Source: Ancylobacter moscoviensis
GTDB taxonomy: Bacteria > Pseudomonadota > Alphaproteobacteria > Rhizobiales > Xanthobacteraceae
Assembly: GCF_007559435.1 (NCBI RefSeq)
Contig: NZ_VMBP01000001.1
Location: 124,001 to 188,000 of the forward strand
Direction: 5' to 3'
Length of the DNA stretch: 64,000 nt
Both the position numbers and the translations under genes were made by a program. Every line of letters begins with the position of its first letter. Within the stretch, counting starts at the first letter, position 1. Below, in pieces: positions 30,064 through 39,190 of this stretch. The notes under the pieces are model-generated. The model was given only the letters and a program-made list of their open reading frames with translations, was not told the DNA's origin and did not search any database.

Positions 30064-30546
30064 TCAGGCCTTGTGATAGGGATGGCCGGACAGAATCGTC
30101 GTCGCGCGGTAGATCTGCTCCGCCATCATGACGCGGACGAGCTGATGGGGAAAGGTGGCCCGTCCGAAAGCGACGAGCCGGTCGGCCCGCCCCCGCGCCG
30201 CCTCGCTCAGCCCGTCCGCCCCGCCGATGAGAAAGGACAGCGCCCGCACGCCGCGGTCGCGCAGCGCCGCGATGTCGGCGGCCAGTTCCTCGCTGCTGGT
30301 CTCGCGCCCGCGCGGGTCAAGGGCGATCACCGCGCCGGGGTCCGGCAGGGCGCCCAGGATCCCCGAGCCCTCGTCCGCCATGCGGTCCTCGGGGCGGCGT
30401 GCGGCGCTTTCGGCGATTTCGATCACGTCGGGGCCGGACAGGCCCAGCACCCGTCCGCTCTTGCCCGCGCGGTCGAGATAGCGCGCGCAAAGCTCCCTCT
30501 CGGGCCCGGCCTTCAGCCGGCCCACGGCAACGATCACCAGCCGCAA
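30064..30546 (-). CDS. rlmH: 23S rRNA (pseudouridine1915-N3)-methyltransferase RlmH
   Basis: A 160-aa SPOUT methyltransferase at family length. Typical segments are [12 protein letters not shown], the [14 protein letters not shown]-binding knot loop, and the C-terminal [17 protein letters not shown]...PYHK. It modifies pseudouridine 1915 in helix 69 of 23S rRNA. It starts six bases after the rsfS stop; rsfS-rlmH is a widely conserved pair. Confidence 0.96.
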   Translation of the reverse strand: MRLVIVAVGRLKAGPERELCARYLDRAGKSGRVLGLSGPDVIEIAESAARRPEDRMADEGSGILGALPDPGAVIALDPRGRETSSEELAADIAALRDRGVRALSFLIGGADGLSEAARGRADRLVAFGRATFPHQLVRVMMAEQIYRATTILSGHPYHKA

Positions 30547-30552
30547 AGCGGT

Positions 30553-30966
30553 CTAGCCGCGCGTCATCTTGGGCGAGCCGCCCGGAAGCGCGCCCGACCA
30601 CATCTTCTCGATGTTGTAGAACCCACGCACTTCCGGCTGGAAGACGTGGACGATGACGTCGCTCGCATCGATCAGCACCCAGTCGCAAGCCGGCATGCCC
30701 TCGACGCGTATGCCCTTGACGCCCTGCTCCTTGAGCGCCTCGACGAGGTGCTCGGCAATGGCGCCGACATGGCGCTGGGATCGGCCGGACGCAACGACCA
30801 TGTAGTCGGCGATGGTCGTCTTGCCACGAAGTTCGATGGAAACGATGTCCTCGGCCTTGTCGTCTTCCAGACGGGCGAGAACGAGGGCTAGCATCCCCTC
30901 GGCGTCGAGACGCGCTTCGGAGACAGGTGCAGTCGCCGGGCTGGAGGCAGCTGCGGAGAGCGCCAT
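30553..30966 (-). CDS. rsfS: Ribosomal silencing factor RsfS
   Basis: RsfS binds ribosomal protein L14 and blocks subunit joining in starved cells. The family core is clear: KAEDIVSIELRGKTTIADYMVVASGRSQRHVGAIA, then GVKGIRVEGMPACDWVLIDASDVIVHVF and YNIEKMW. Starting at ATG 30966 gives 137 aa, typical of the family; ATGs at 30996 and 31032 are in frame but would add a non-conserved extension, and none has a strong ribosome site. It lies between nadD and rlmH, the standard order. Confidence 0.93.
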   Translation of the reverse strand: MALSAAASSPATAPVSEARLDAEGMLALVLARLEDDKAEDIVSIELRGKTTIADYMVVASGRSQRHVGAIAEHLVEALKEQGVKGIRVEGMPACDWVLIDASDVIVHVFQPEVRGFYNIEKMWSGALPGGSPKMTRG

Positions 30967-31230
30967 GATGGACAGGGGTCCTGATCCTCTCGTCATTACG
31001 GCAGATCCGGGCGGACATTCCGCACCGTTCATGCCTTTTCAAGATAGTGCGGAACCCCGGTCCTTTTCAACCGGGGCCGGCCGGGGAACCGCTTCCGAAG
31101 GCGGCGTCGGCTCCCGAAGCGGCGAAACGCGGCCGGATTCCGCAGGCGCCGGCAGGCTCTACCAGTCAAAGATGACAGCTCCAAGGGCCGGGCGGCGACA
31201 ATCGCCAGGCCGGACCGGGCCTTCCCATGC

Positions 31231-31881
31231 CTATTTTCGCTTCGTGGCCGCCCCGGCGCCTTCGCGCAGCTGCGTCGAGGACATCGGCGACTTCAGCCCG
31301 TGCAGGAACACCCAGGCGGGCGGTGCCATCCGGGCCAGCCGGCCCGCCGCGCTCTCGGGGCGCCGCCAGCGGGCGAGCGCGCCGGCGGCCGGCGCCGCCA
31401 TGGCGGGAAAGGTGCAGCCCGGCCGGTCGATCACTGCCATCGGCACCAGCGCCGCCAGCTCGTCCCAGCGCTGCCAGCGGTGGAAGGAGGCTAGGTTGTC
31501 CGCCCCCATCAGCCAGACGAAATGCACCTGCGGGAAGCGCCGCACCAGCGCCGCCACCGTGTCGAAGCTGTAGCGCGTGCCGAGCCCGGCCTCGAGCCCG
31601 GTCGGCACCAGCGCGGGATGGCGCGCCACGCCGCGCGCCTGTTCGAGCCGCGCGGCGAGCGGCGGCAGGCGGTGATTGTCCTTCAGCGGGTTGCCCGGCG
31701 TCACCAGCCACCACACCCGGTCGAGCTTCATCCGCCTGAGCGCGAGCAGGCTGGCGGCGCGGTGCGCGGCATGGGCGGGGTTGAAGCTGCCGCCATAGAG
31801 CCCGATGCGCATGCCCGGCGCGAGCGGGGGGATGCGCAGATCCGCCGCCCGCGGCCCGGTCGCCGGCCGTCGGTCGCTCAC
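31231..31881 (-). CDS. nadD: Nicotinate-nucleotide adenylyltransferase
   Basis: A 216-aa NAD biosynthesis enzyme making nicotinate adenine dinucleotide. It has the nucleotidyltransferase loop [18 protein letters not shown] and the late [11 protein letters not shown]. The GTG at 31881 is chosen because it overlaps the proA stop (GTGA) and the extra 23 residues (ending [10 protein letters not shown]) resemble those of Rhizobiales NadD; ATG 31812 is the shorter alternative. The frame open still further upstream is antisense-like noise inside proA. Confidence 0.93.
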   Translation of the reverse strand: MSDRRPATGPRAADLRIPPLAPGMRIGLYGGSFNPAHAAHRAASLLALRRMKLDRVWWLVTPGNPLKDNHRLPPLAARLEQARGVARHPALVPTGLEAGLGTRYSFDTVAALVRRFPQVHFVWLMGADNLASFHRWQRWDELAALVPMAVIDRPGCTFPAMAAPAAGALARWRRPESAAGRLARMAPPAWVFLHGLKSPMSSTQLREGAGAATKRK

Positions 31882-33233
31882 GGCCGGATCTGGCCGGTGC
31901 CGCGCACCCGGTACTTGAAGGAGGTGAGCTGCTCGGCGCCCACCGGCCCGCGCGCGTGCATGCGCCCCGTCGCGATGCCGATCTCGCCGCCGAAGCCGAA
32001 CTCGCCGCCATCGGCGAACTGCGTCGAGGCGTTGTGCACCACGATCGCCGAATCGACCTCCGCGAGGAACGTCTCGGCCACCGCCGCGTCCTCGGTCAGC
32101 ACCGCGTCGGTGTGGTGCGAGCCGTAGGTCTCGATATGGTCGATGGCCGCCTTCACGCCGTCCACCAGCTTCACCGAGATCACCGCGTCGAGATATTCGG
32201 TGCGCCAGTCCTCGTCGCTCGCCGGCTTCACGCGCGCGTCGACCGCCTGCGCCTGCGCGTCGCCGCGCACCTCGCAGCCCTCGTCGAGCAGCATGGTGAC
32301 GAGCGGGGCGAGCAGCCGGCCGGCATCGGCGCGGTCGACCAGCAGCGTCTCCGCCGCTCCGCACACGCTGGTGCGGCGCAGCTTGGCGTTCTTCACGATG
32401 GTCAGCGCCTTGGCGAGGTCGGCGCCCTTGTCGACATAGACGTGCACGATGCCTTCCAGATGCGCGAAGACCGGCACCCGCGCCTCGCTCTGCACGCGGG
32501 CGACGAGGCTCTTGCCGCCGCGCGGCACGATCACGTCGACATTGCCGCCGAGCCCGGCCAGCATCTCGCCCACCGCCGCCCGGTCGCGGGTCGGCACGAG
32601 CTGGATGGCGTCGGCCGGCAGGCCGGCCCCCGTCAGCCCCTCGACCATCGCGGCGTGGATGGCACGGCTGGAATTGAAGCTGTCCGAGCCGCCGCGCAGG
32701 ATCACCGCATTGCCCGCCTTCAGGCACAGGCTGCCGGCGTCGGCCGTCACGTTGGGCCGGCTCTCATAGATCACGCCGACCACGCCGAGCGGCGTGCGCA
32801 CGCGCTCGAGGCGCAGCCCGTTCGGCCGCTCCCAGCTCTCCGTCACCTTGCCGACCGGATCGGGGAGCTCGGCGATCTCCTCGACGCCGCGCGCCGTGGC
32901 GTCGAGCCGCGCCTCGTTCAGCGTCAGCCGGTCGAGCATGGAGACGGTCATGCCGGCCTCCCGCGCGGCGGCGACATCTTCCGCATTGGCGGCGAGGATG
33001 GCGGCGGCATGGGCGCGGATGGCGGCGGCGGCGGCCTTCAGCCCGGCGCTCTTGGCCTCGGCGGAAGCCAGCGCCAGCGTGCGGGCGGCGGCGCGGGCGC
33101 GGGCGCCGATCGCCAGCATCACCGTATGCACATCGCCCGCCGGCGGCTCATGTCCCGGCCCCTGCGCGCGCGGCGCTTCCGCGCCGAGACGGGTCTCGGT
33201 GACGGGAACGGCGCGCAGGGAGGAGGCGGTCAT
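31878..33233 (-). CDS. proA: Glutamate-5-semialdehyde dehydrogenase (gamma-glutamyl phosphate reductase)
   Basis: A 451-aa proline biosynthesis enzyme reducing gamma-glutamyl phosphate. Motifs include [15 protein letters not shown], the catalytic Cys in [13 protein letters not shown], and [10 protein letters not shown]. An additional non-conserved N-terminus of about 35 residues precedes [13 protein letters not shown], so a GTG/ATG further in could be the true start. It is coupled to nadD by a four-base overlap. Its usual partner proB, normally directly upstream, is missing: a divergent YihY-like gene occupies that place. Confidence 0.95.
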   Translation of the reverse strand: MTASSLRAVPVTETRLGAEAPRAQGPGHEPPAGDVHTVMLAIGARARAAARTLALASAEAKSAGLKAAAAAIRAHAAAILAANAEDVAAAREAGMTVSMLDRLTLNEARLDATARGVEEIAELPDPVGKVTESWERPNGLRLERVRTPLGVVGVIYESRPNVTADAGSLCLKAGNAVILRGGSDSFNSSRAIHAAMVEGLTGAGLPADAIQLVPTRDRAAVGEMLAGLGGNVDVIVPRGGKSLVARVQSEARVPVFAHLEGIVHVYVDKGADLAKALTIVKNAKLRRTSVCGAAETLLVDRADAGRLLAPLVTMLLDEGCEVRGDAQAQAVDARVKPASDEDWRTEYLDAVISVKLVDGVKAAIDHIETYGSHHTDAVLTEDAAVAETFLAEVDSAIVVHNASTQFADGGEFGFGGEIGIATGRMHARGPVGAEQLTSFKYRVRGTGQIRP

Positions 33234-33463
33234 GGCTTCACTCGCAGGTCATGAAAGGGGCGCCCTATCTACCACAAGCCGGCGGCCGGGCGCCAAAGCG
33301 AAATGGGGGGCGCCTCCCGGCTCCGCCAGAGGCGCTTCTCCGGCCGCTTTACCATATGTGGCCGCAAAGGCTTGCCTTTTGGCGCCCGACATCCGATGTC
33401 ACGCAGGGATTCGTTCGCCGTCCGCCCGCCTGCCTGCCCGCTTCCGCGAGGAGACCGGAACCG

Positions 33464-34297
33464 TTGCTGCGCGCCTTCGACATCGCCTGGGACGCCTTCT
33501 GGCGCTTCGTCGAGGACGACGGATGGGCGATTTCCAGCCACATCGCGCTCTCCGCGCTGATGTCGCTCTTCCCCTTCCTCATTTTCGTCACCGCTTTGGC
33601 CGCGTTCTTCGATTTCAAGAACCTCGCGGACGAGACGGTGCAGCTCATGCTGGAAGCCTGGCCCGCCCAGGTGGCCGAGCCCATCGGCCGCGAGATCCGC
33701 AACGTGCTCACCCAGGTACGCACCGATGTCCTGACCATCGGCGTGGTGCTCGCCATCTACTTCTCGTCCAACGGCATCGAGAGCCTGCGCATCGGCCTCA
33801 ACCGCGCCTATGGCGTGCGCGAGGGCCGCGCCTGGTACTGGCTGCGCCTCGAATCCATCGGCTATGTGCTGGTCGGCGCCGCCGGCCTGCTGGCGCTGTC
33901 CTTCCTCGTGGTTCTCGGCCCGGTACTGTGGCTCACGGCGGTGCGCTACGTGCCGGCGCTGGCACCCTTCGGCTGGGTCATCACCTTCCTGCGCTACGCG
34001 GCGACCTCGGCCATCCTGATCGTGGCGCTGGTGGTGGCGCATATGTGGCTGCCCTCGGGCCGGCGCACGCTGGCGGAAGTGGCGCCGGGCATCCTGGTGA
34101 CGCTCGGCCTGTGGCTCGCCGCCGGCGCCGCCTTCGGCCGCTATCTCGCGGAATTCGCCAACAACTACGTCACCACCTATGCAGGCCTCGCCTCGGTGAT
34201 GGTGGCGCTCGTCTTCCTCTACACCACGGCCTCGATCTTCGTGTATGGCGGCGAACTCAACGCCGCGATCAAGCGGGCCCGCGAGGGCCGGCTCTAG
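33464..34297 (+). CDS. YihY/virulence factor BrkB family membrane protein
   Basis: About 277 aa with six hydrophobic spans. The family pattern is present: DGWAISSHIALSALMSLFPFLIF, SSNGIESLRIGLNRAYGV, and a C-terminal FLYTTASIFVYGGELNAAI. These proteins are inner-membrane, function unresolved (once misnamed RNase BN). I chose TTG 33464, which has GAGGAG ten bases upstream and starts right at the conserved part. ATG 33356 and 33251 are also in frame but add a Pro/Arg-rich tail unlike the family. Confidence 0.85.
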   Translation: MLRAFDIAWDAFWRFVEDDGWAISSHIALSALMSLFPFLIFVTALAAFFDFKNLADETVQLMLEAWPAQVAEPIGREIRNVLTQVRTDVLTIGVVLAIYFSSNGIESLRIGLNRAYGVREGRAWYWLRLESIGYVLVGAAGLLALSFLVVLGPVLWLTAVRYVPALAPFGWVITFLRYAATSAILIVALVVAHMWLPSGRRTLAEVAPGILVTLGLWLAAGAAFGRYLAEFANNYVTTYAGLASVMVALVFLYTTASIFVYGGELNAAIKRAREGRL

Positions 34298-34374
34298 GTC
34301 TTCCGCCCAGCTCTTCGGCCCCGGCTCTTCGGCCCTCGCCGCGCCCGGCGGGAACTTCCGCCCCTCTCCTCCGC

Positions 34375-34388
34375 TTGACCAAGGTCAA
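34375..34388. promoter_or_regulatory. FNR/FixK-like dyad upstream of the host-attachment-family gene
   Basis: TTGACC-AA-GGTCAA, part of a perfect 16-bp palindrome (34374-34389), centred about 61 bp before the start codon at 34443. It fits the CRP/FNR-family pattern TTGAC-N4-GTCAA used by FixK/FnrN/Dnr proteins in alphaproteobacteria, at the spacing expected for activation (near -41 if the leader is short). Confidence 0.55.
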
Positions 34389-34442
34389 GGCATCCGGCCC
34401 GCCGGCCGTGTGCACTGGCACGAAATGACGGAGGAGGCTCGC

Positions 34443-34898
34443 ATGACGAGTTACGACAAGATCAAGATCGACGCCGGCGCCTGGGTGGTGGTCTGCGATG
34501 GACGCAAGGCCCTGATCCTGCGCAACGAAGGCGACGCTACCTTCCCCAACCTGCGCACCCACGAGACGCACGAGCACGAGAACCCGCCGACCCGCGAGCA
34601 GGGCACCGACGCCCCCGGCCGGGTGCACGAATCGGTCGGCACCGCCCGCTCGTCCGTCGAGCCGACCGACTGGCACGAGGAGGCCGAGCGCGCCTTCCTG
34701 CGCAAGCTCGCCGCCCGCCTCGACGCCGCCGTGGCGGCGGGGGAGGCGCGCACCCTCGTCGTGGTCGCCGCGCCCCGCGCGCTCGGCGCGCTCCGCCCGC
34801 TGCTCGGCAAGGCGGCGCGCGAGGCGATCGCCGCCGAGGTCGATCGCGACATGGTGAAGCTGCCGGTCTACGAGATCGAGAAGCATCTCGCCGCCTGA
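34443..34898 (+). CDS. Host attachment family protein
   Basis: A 151-aa cytoplasmic protein of the family annotated in Rhizobiales as host attachment protein. Features are the N-terminal DAGAWVVVCDGRKALILRNEG, a polar middle, and a C-terminal RTLVVVAAPRALGALRPLLGKAAREAI...EIDKDM-like stretch. The fold resembles archaeal release-factor-type baeRF domains; the true role is unknown. A strong ribosome site (GGAGGAGG) precedes ATG 34443. An FNR/FixK-like dyad upstream suggests control by oxygen or stress. Confidence 0.85.
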   Translation: MTSYDKIKIDAGAWVVVCDGRKALILRNEGDATFPNLRTHETHEHENPPTREQGTDAPGRVHESVGTARSSVEPTDWHEEAERAFLRKLAARLDAAVAAGEARTLVVVAAPRALGALRPLLGKAAREAIAAEVDRDMVKLPVYEIEKHLAA

Positions 34899-34969
34899 AG
34901 CGCGGCCCTTCCCCTTCGGCCCGAAAGGGTTCTACGCTACCCCCGCCGCCGGAGCGGGGGTGGAACGAC

Positions 34970-35926
34970 ATGTGGGATTTCTCGATCGCGACGACGCTCG
35001 GGCTGGTGCTGCGCACTTGGCCCTTCGTGCTGTTGCGCCTCGCCGTCTACACCCTCATCGCCGCCGGCTTCGTGTTCGGCACCGTCCTCGGCCTCGTCAT
35101 CGGCTGGATCGTCGGCAATGCCCTCAGCGGCGAGAGCGGGCTCGTCGGCGCGACGATCGGCGGCCTGTGCGGCCTCGGCCTCGTCTTCGGCGTGCTCTGG
35201 TGGGTGCGTCAATATCTCGTCTATCTGGTGAAGGCCGGCCATGTCGCGGCGATGGACACCCTGCTGCGCGGCGGCAAATTACCCAGTGGTCTTCCGCAGA
35301 TCGCCCACGCCGTCGCCACGGTGAAGGCCCGCTTCCTCGAAGTGAACGTGCTGTTCGGCATCGACATCCTGATTCGCGGCGGCGTGCACGCCCTCGTCGG
35401 CCTGCTCGACATTCTGACCTTCTGGATTCCCGGCTTCAGAGCCGTCAACAACCTCATCAACGCCGTGCTCACCATCGCGCTCGGCCTCGTCGACGAGATC
35501 GTCCTCGCCTACATCATCCGTCGCGAGGACGAGCCGCCGGCCGACGCGGCGCGCGACGGGCTGGTGCTCTACGCCCAGAACGCCGGCCCGCTGATCCGCA
35601 ACGCGGTCTGGATCGTGCTGTTCAGGCTGGTCGCGCTGGCGCTGATCTTCCTGCTGGTGCTCGGCCCCGCCATCGCCCTCGCCTATGCCCTACCCGACGG
35701 GCTCGCCGGTGCCGGCGTGATCTTCGCCGCCATCTTCGCCTGGGGGCTGGCCGCGGCGCTGATCGAGCCGCTCGCCATCGCCGCGCTGCTGCAGGCCTAT
35801 GACCGCGCCATTCGCGGGCAGACGCCCGACCCGGAATGGACGGCGAAGCTCGACGAGGCCTCTTCCGCCTTCCGCGATCTCGCCCGTCACGCGCCGGTGC
35901 CCGGCGCCGCGCCGCAGCCGACGTGA
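34970..35926 (+). CDS. Unknown multi-pass membrane protein
   Basis: A 318-aa protein with about six hydrophobic segments (near 14-38, 40-72, 130-160, 170-185, 215-245 and 250-275) and a polar C-terminus. Glycine zippers (GTVLGLVIGWIVGNALSG, GATIGGLCGLGLVFG) dominate the first spans. Repeated amphipathic pieces such as AVNNLINAVLTIALGLVDEIVLAYIIR resemble no family I can name. Codon use is native. It is probably a Rhizobiales-conserved inner-membrane protein of unknown function. Confidence 0.75.
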   Translation: MWDFSIATTLGLVLRTWPFVLLRLAVYTLIAAGFVFGTVLGLVIGWIVGNALSGESGLVGATIGGLCGLGLVFGVLWWVRQYLVYLVKAGHVAAMDTLLRGGKLPSGLPQIAHAVATVKARFLEVNVLFGIDILIRGGVHALVGLLDILTFWIPGFRAVNNLINAVLTIALGLVDEIVLAYIIRREDEPPADAARDGLVLYAQNAGPLIRNAVWIVLFRLVALALIFLLVLGPAIALAYALPDGLAGAGVIFAAIFAWGLAAALIEPLAIAALLQAYDRAIRGQTPDPEWTAKLDEASSAFRDLARHAPVPGAAPQPT

Positions 35927-35974
35927 AGACCAGCTTCTCTTGGCCGGTCCTGGCCGGGAACCGCTCCAGGGGCC

Positions 35975-36068
35975 GTCATGGCCGGGCCTGGCCGGCCATC
36001 CACGACCTCGGATACGGCCATGCGCCCGGCCCAAAAGCGCGGATCCCCGGGACAAGTCCGGGGATGAC
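35975..36068. repeat. REP-like palindromic intergenic element, copy 3
   Basis: GTCATGGCCGGGCCTGGCCGG at one end and GGATCCCCGGGACAAGTCCG...GATGAC at the other. It is in opposite orientation to the copies at 3654 and 14163. It lies between the unknown membrane protein and tspO. Confidence 0.72.
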
Positions 36069-36162
36069 GGCCGGATACGGCGCATACGCCGATGCACTTG
36101 GCGACCGGATCGCGGCATAGTGGCGGCATAGTGCAGGTCTGTTGCATCGCCGAAGGAGCCGC

Positions 36163-36639
36163 ATGAAAACCCTCTCCTTCTTCCGCCTCGTGCTGGCGGT
36201 CGGGCTGTGCCTCGCCGTCGGCGCCGTCGGCTCGCTCGTCACCGCCCCGAAGATCCCGACCTGGTACGCCGCCCTCGCCAAGCCGGCCTGGACGCCGCCC
36301 GACGCGCTTTTCCCCATCGTCTGGACCACACTCTACGTGCTGATGGCGGTGGCGCTCTGGCGGCTCTGGCAGCTCCACGGCCCCTCCCCGCGGCGGCGCG
36401 CCGCCATCGGGCTCTGGTTTCTCCAGCTGGCGCTCAACGCCCTGTGGTCGCCGGTCTTCTTCGGGCTGGAGGCGGTCGGCGCGGCGTTCCTGGTCATCCT
36501 GGCGCTCTGGCTGGCCATCGCCGCCACCATCGCCGCCTGCGCGCGCATCGACCGCATGGCGGCGTGGCTCCTGGCCCCCTATCTCCTGTGGGTGTCCTAT
36601 GCGACCGCGCTGAATGCTGCCATTCTCGCGCTGAACTAG
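36163..36639 (+). CDS. tspO: TspO/MBR family tryptophan-rich sensory protein
   Basis: A 158-aa protein with five membrane spans and the characteristic Trp/Pro-rich segments KPAWTPPDALFPIVWTTLY, NALWSPVFFGLEA and PYLLWVSYATALN. TspO binds porphyrins and influences tetrapyrrole handling; in Rhodobacter it down-regulates photosynthesis genes in oxygen. ATG 36163 has GGAG a few bases upstream. It is followed closely by a HIG1-domain gene. Confidence 0.93.
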   Translation: MKTLSFFRLVLAVGLCLAVGAVGSLVTAPKIPTWYAALAKPAWTPPDALFPIVWTTLYVLMAVALWRLWQLHGPSPRRRAAIGLWFLQLALNALWSPVFFGLEAVGAAFLVILALWLAIAATIAACARIDRMAAWLLAPYLLWVSYATALNAAILALN

Positions 36640-36670
36640 ATCGGTCCCGCAGGGGCCGCCGGAGACCTCG

Positions 36671-36874
36671 ATGGACCTCGTCACCATCGCCAAATTCATG
36701 GTGCTGCCGATCGCCCTGGGCTCGGTCGCCTTGGTGCTGATTCTCGGCCTGGCCAACATGGCGCGGGGCGGCTCGCCCCTCGTCTCGCAGAAGCTGATGC
36801 AGTGGCGCGTGATCTTGCAGGCGGTGGCGCTCTGCTTCGTGCTGCTGACCATCATCCTGATGAACCGGGGCTGA
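36671..36874 (+). CDS. HIG1-domain twin-span membrane protein
   Basis: A 67-aa protein with two membrane helices (VLPIALGSVALVLILGLANM and LQAVALCFVLLTIILMN) joined by a short loop containing KLMQWRVILQ, the HIG1 (hypoxia-induced gene 1) signature. Bacterial members are thought to associate with respiratory complexes. It heads the conserved HIG1-pduO-rhomboid-etfBA-hbd cluster, 17 bp before pduO. Confidence 0.88.
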   Translation: MDLVTIAKFMVLPIALGSVALVLILGLANMARGGSPLVSQKLMQWRVILQAVALCFVLLTIILMNRG

Positions 36875-36891
36875 GGCGAGGCGCATCTGCC

Positions 36892-37512
36892 ATGGTCGTG
36901 CTGAACCGCATCTACACCCGTACCGGCGACGACGGCACCACCGCGCTCGGCACCGGCGAGCGCCGCGCCAAGCACGATCTGCGCGTCTGCGCCTACGGCA
37001 CGGTGGACGAGACCAACGCCGCCATCGGCGTGGCGCGCCTGCACGCCGCCGCCCTGCCGGATATCGACGCGATGCTGGCCCGCATCCAGAACGACCTGTT
37101 CGACCTCGGCGCCGATCTCGCCACGCCCGACACCGGCGCCGATCTCGGCTACGAGCCGCTGCGCATCGTCGGCACGCAGGTCGACAGGCTGGAGCGCGAC
37201 ATCGACACCCTCAACGCGCCGCTGAAGCCGCTGCGCTCCTTCGTGCTGCCGGCCGGCACGCCGGCGGCGGCGCATCTGCACGTCGCGCGCACCGTCTGCC
37301 GGCGCGCCGAACGGCTGGCGGTCGAGCTCTCCCAGACCCCGGGCGAGATCGTCTCGCCGGCGGCGGTGAAATATCTCAACCGGCTGTCGGACCTGCTCTT
37401 CGTCATGAGCCGCGTGGCCAATGCCCGCGCGGCGGACCAGACGGGCGGGCAAACGGGCGGCCAAATGGGCGGCGACGTGCTGTGGGTCCCCGCCGCCGGG
37501 CGCGGCGACTGA
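36892..37512 (+). CDS. pduO: PduO-type cob(I)yrinic acid a,c-diamide adenosyltransferase
   Basis: A 206-aa ATP:corrinoid adenosyltransferase making adenosylcobalamin. The ATP-binding N-terminus (RIYTRTGDDGTTALGTGERRAKHD), GTVDETNAAIG, and HLHVARTVCRRAERLAV...YLNRLSDLLFVMSR are family hallmarks. The C-terminus carries a small TGGQTGGQMGG slippage-like repeat beyond the usual end. ATG 36892 lies 17 bp after HIG1, and the rhomboid gene follows at 37524. Confidence 0.94.
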   Translation: MVVLNRIYTRTGDDGTTALGTGERRAKHDLRVCAYGTVDETNAAIGVARLHAAALPDIDAMLARIQNDLFDLGADLATPDTGADLGYEPLRIVGTQVDRLERDIDTLNAPLKPLRSFVLPAGTPAAAHLHVARTVCRRAERLAVELSQTPGEIVSPAAVKYLNRLSDLLFVMSRVANARAADQTGGQTGGQMGGDVLWVPAAGRGD

Positions 37513-37523
37513 AGGCGCGGGCC

Positions 37524-38243
37524 ATGCTCATCCCCTTCAACGACGACAACCCGCTCGAAGGCATCACCCACGCCTATGTCACCTGGGCGCTGATCGCGGC
37601 CAACGTGCTGGTCTTCCTGCTGCTCCAGCACGGCTACCGGCCGGAGATCGACGTCGCCTCGGCCTTCGGCTACGGCGCCATCCCCGCCGTGGTGACGCAC
37701 GCCGCCGTGCTGCCAGACGAATATGCCCGCCTGCCCTCCGAGCTGACGCTGATCAGCTACATGTTCCTGCATGGCGGCTGGATGCATCTGGCCGGCAACA
37801 TGGCGTTCCTCTGGGTGTTCGGCGACAATGTGGAGGACGCGCTCGGCCATGTGCGCTTCCTCGCCTTCTACCTGCTCTGCGGCATCGCCGGCGGCCTTGC
37901 CCATTCGCTCGCGGTGCCCGATTCCGCCTCGCCGCTGGTCGGGGCCTCCGCCGGCATTTCCGGGCTGGTCGGCGCCTATCTCATGCTGCATCCCAACGTG
38001 CGGATCTGGGTGCTGATGTTCATGCGCATCCCGCTGCGCATCCCCGCCGTCTGGCCGCTCGGCGCCTGGATCGCCTTCCAGCTGTGGAGCGTCATCGCGT
38101 CGGGCGACCAGGACACCGCCTGGTGGGCGCATATTGGCGGCCTGCTCGCCGGCGCGGTGCTCATCGTCTTCATGCGCCGCAAGGGCGTGCCGCTCTGGGT
38201 GATGACGCGCGACGGCACGCCGGACGGGCGTCCCCCGGTGTGA
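37524..38243 (+). CDS. Rhomboid-family intramembrane serine protease
   Basis: A 239-aa protein with six membrane segments. The catalytic serine is in GASAGISGLVGAY and the histidine in WWAHIGGLLAG; the preceding HGGWMHLAGNM loop is also conserved, so the enzyme should be active. Substrates are unknown. ATG 37524 (MLIPFNDDNP) matches close homologues; the frame open upstream overlaps pduO. Confidence 0.93.
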   Translation: MLIPFNDDNPLEGITHAYVTWALIAANVLVFLLLQHGYRPEIDVASAFGYGAIPAVVTHAAVLPDEYARLPSELTLISYMFLHGGWMHLAGNMAFLWVFGDNVEDALGHVRFLAFYLLCGIAGGLAHSLAVPDSASPLVGASAGISGLVGAYLMLHPNVRIWVLMFMRIPLRIPAVWPLGAWIAFQLWSVIASGDQDTAWWAHIGGLLAGAVLIVFMRRKGVPLWVMTRDGTPDGRPPV

Positions 38244-38263
38244 AATCGGGTCGCGCTCCGGCG

Positions 38264-38292
38264 TTGACAGGGCATAGGCCGAACCATAGTTT
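38264..38292 (+). promoter_or_regulatory. Candidate housekeeping promoter of etfBA-hbd
   Basis: A perfect -35 box TTGACA (38264-38269), 17-bp spacer and TAGTTT at 38287-38292. It lies about 150 bp upstream of etfB, inside the 196-bp rhomboid-etfB gap, and would give etfB a leader of about 140 bases. Confidence 0.5.
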
Positions 38293-38439
38293 CGCGGCGT
38301 TTTCCGCGGGCCGATGCCGCTTCCCAGCCTCGCCTTCAGGCGCCCCTCCAAGACGCCCTGCTCGGCCTGCGGCGGCATCGCCTTCCCCGAATGCGGCTGC
38401 CAAGGGCGGACCCCTCCTCCGCCCGGCGGGAGAAGTGTG

Positions 38440-39189
38440 ATGAAGATCCTGGTGCCCGTGAAGCGGGTGGTCGACTACAACGTCAAGATCCGCGTGAAGC
38501 CGGACGGCTCCGGCGTCGAGCTCGCCAACATCAAGATGTCGATGAACCCCTTCGACGAGATCGCCGTCGAGGAGGCGCTGCGCCTGAAGGAGGCCGGCAA
38601 GGCGAGCGAGGTCGTCGCCGTCTCCATCGGCCCGGCGAAGACCGACGAGACCATCCGCACCGCGCTCGCCATGGGCGCCGACCGCGGCATCTGGGTGAAG
38701 ACCGACGAAGCCGGTATCGAGCCCCTCACCGTCGCCAAGCTGCTGAAGAAGGTCGTCGAGGCGGAGGGCCCGACCCTCGTCATCCTCGGCAAGCAGGCGA
38801 TCGACGACGACTGCAACCAGACCGGCCAGATGCTGTCCGCCCTGCTCGGCTGGCCGCAGGCGACCTTCGCCTCGAAGGTCGTGCTCGGCGACACCGGCGT
38901 CGAAGTCACCCGCGAGATCGACGGCGGCCTGCAGACCCTGCGCCTCGACCTGCCGGCGGTGCTGACCACCGACCTGCGCCTCAACGAGCCGCGCTACGCC
39001 AGCCTGCCCAACATCATGAAGGCCAAGAAGAAGCCGATCGACGAGAAGTCCCCGGCCGATCTCGGCGTCGACCTCGCGCCCCGGCTCGAAATCCTCTCGA
39101 CCTCGGAGCCGGCCGGCCGCACGGCGGGCATCAAGGTCGGCTCGGCCGCCGAGCTGGTCGACCATCTCAAGAAGGCGGGAGTGCTCTGA
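38440..39189 (+). CDS. etfB: Electron transfer flavoprotein subunit beta
   Basis: A 249-aa ETF beta subunit: [56 protein letters not shown] and [18 protein letters not shown]. With EtfA it carries electrons from acyl-CoA dehydrogenases to ETF-ubiquinone oxidoreductase. ATG 38440 follows GGGAGAAG; the frame open upstream is spurious. EtfA starts after a one-base gap. Confidence 0.97.
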   Translation: MKILVPVKRVVDYNVKIRVKPDGSGVELANIKMSMNPFDEIAVEEALRLKEAGKASEVVAVSIGPAKTDETIRTALAMGADRGIWVKTDEAGIEPLTVAKLLKKVVEAEGPTLVILGKQAIDDDCNQTGQMLSALLGWPQATFASKVVLGDTGVEVTREIDGGLQTLRLDLPAVLTTDLRLNEPRYASLPNIMKAKKKPIDEKSPADLGVDLAPRLEILSTSEPAGRTAGIKVGSAAELVDHLKKAGVL

Positions 39190-39190
39190 C

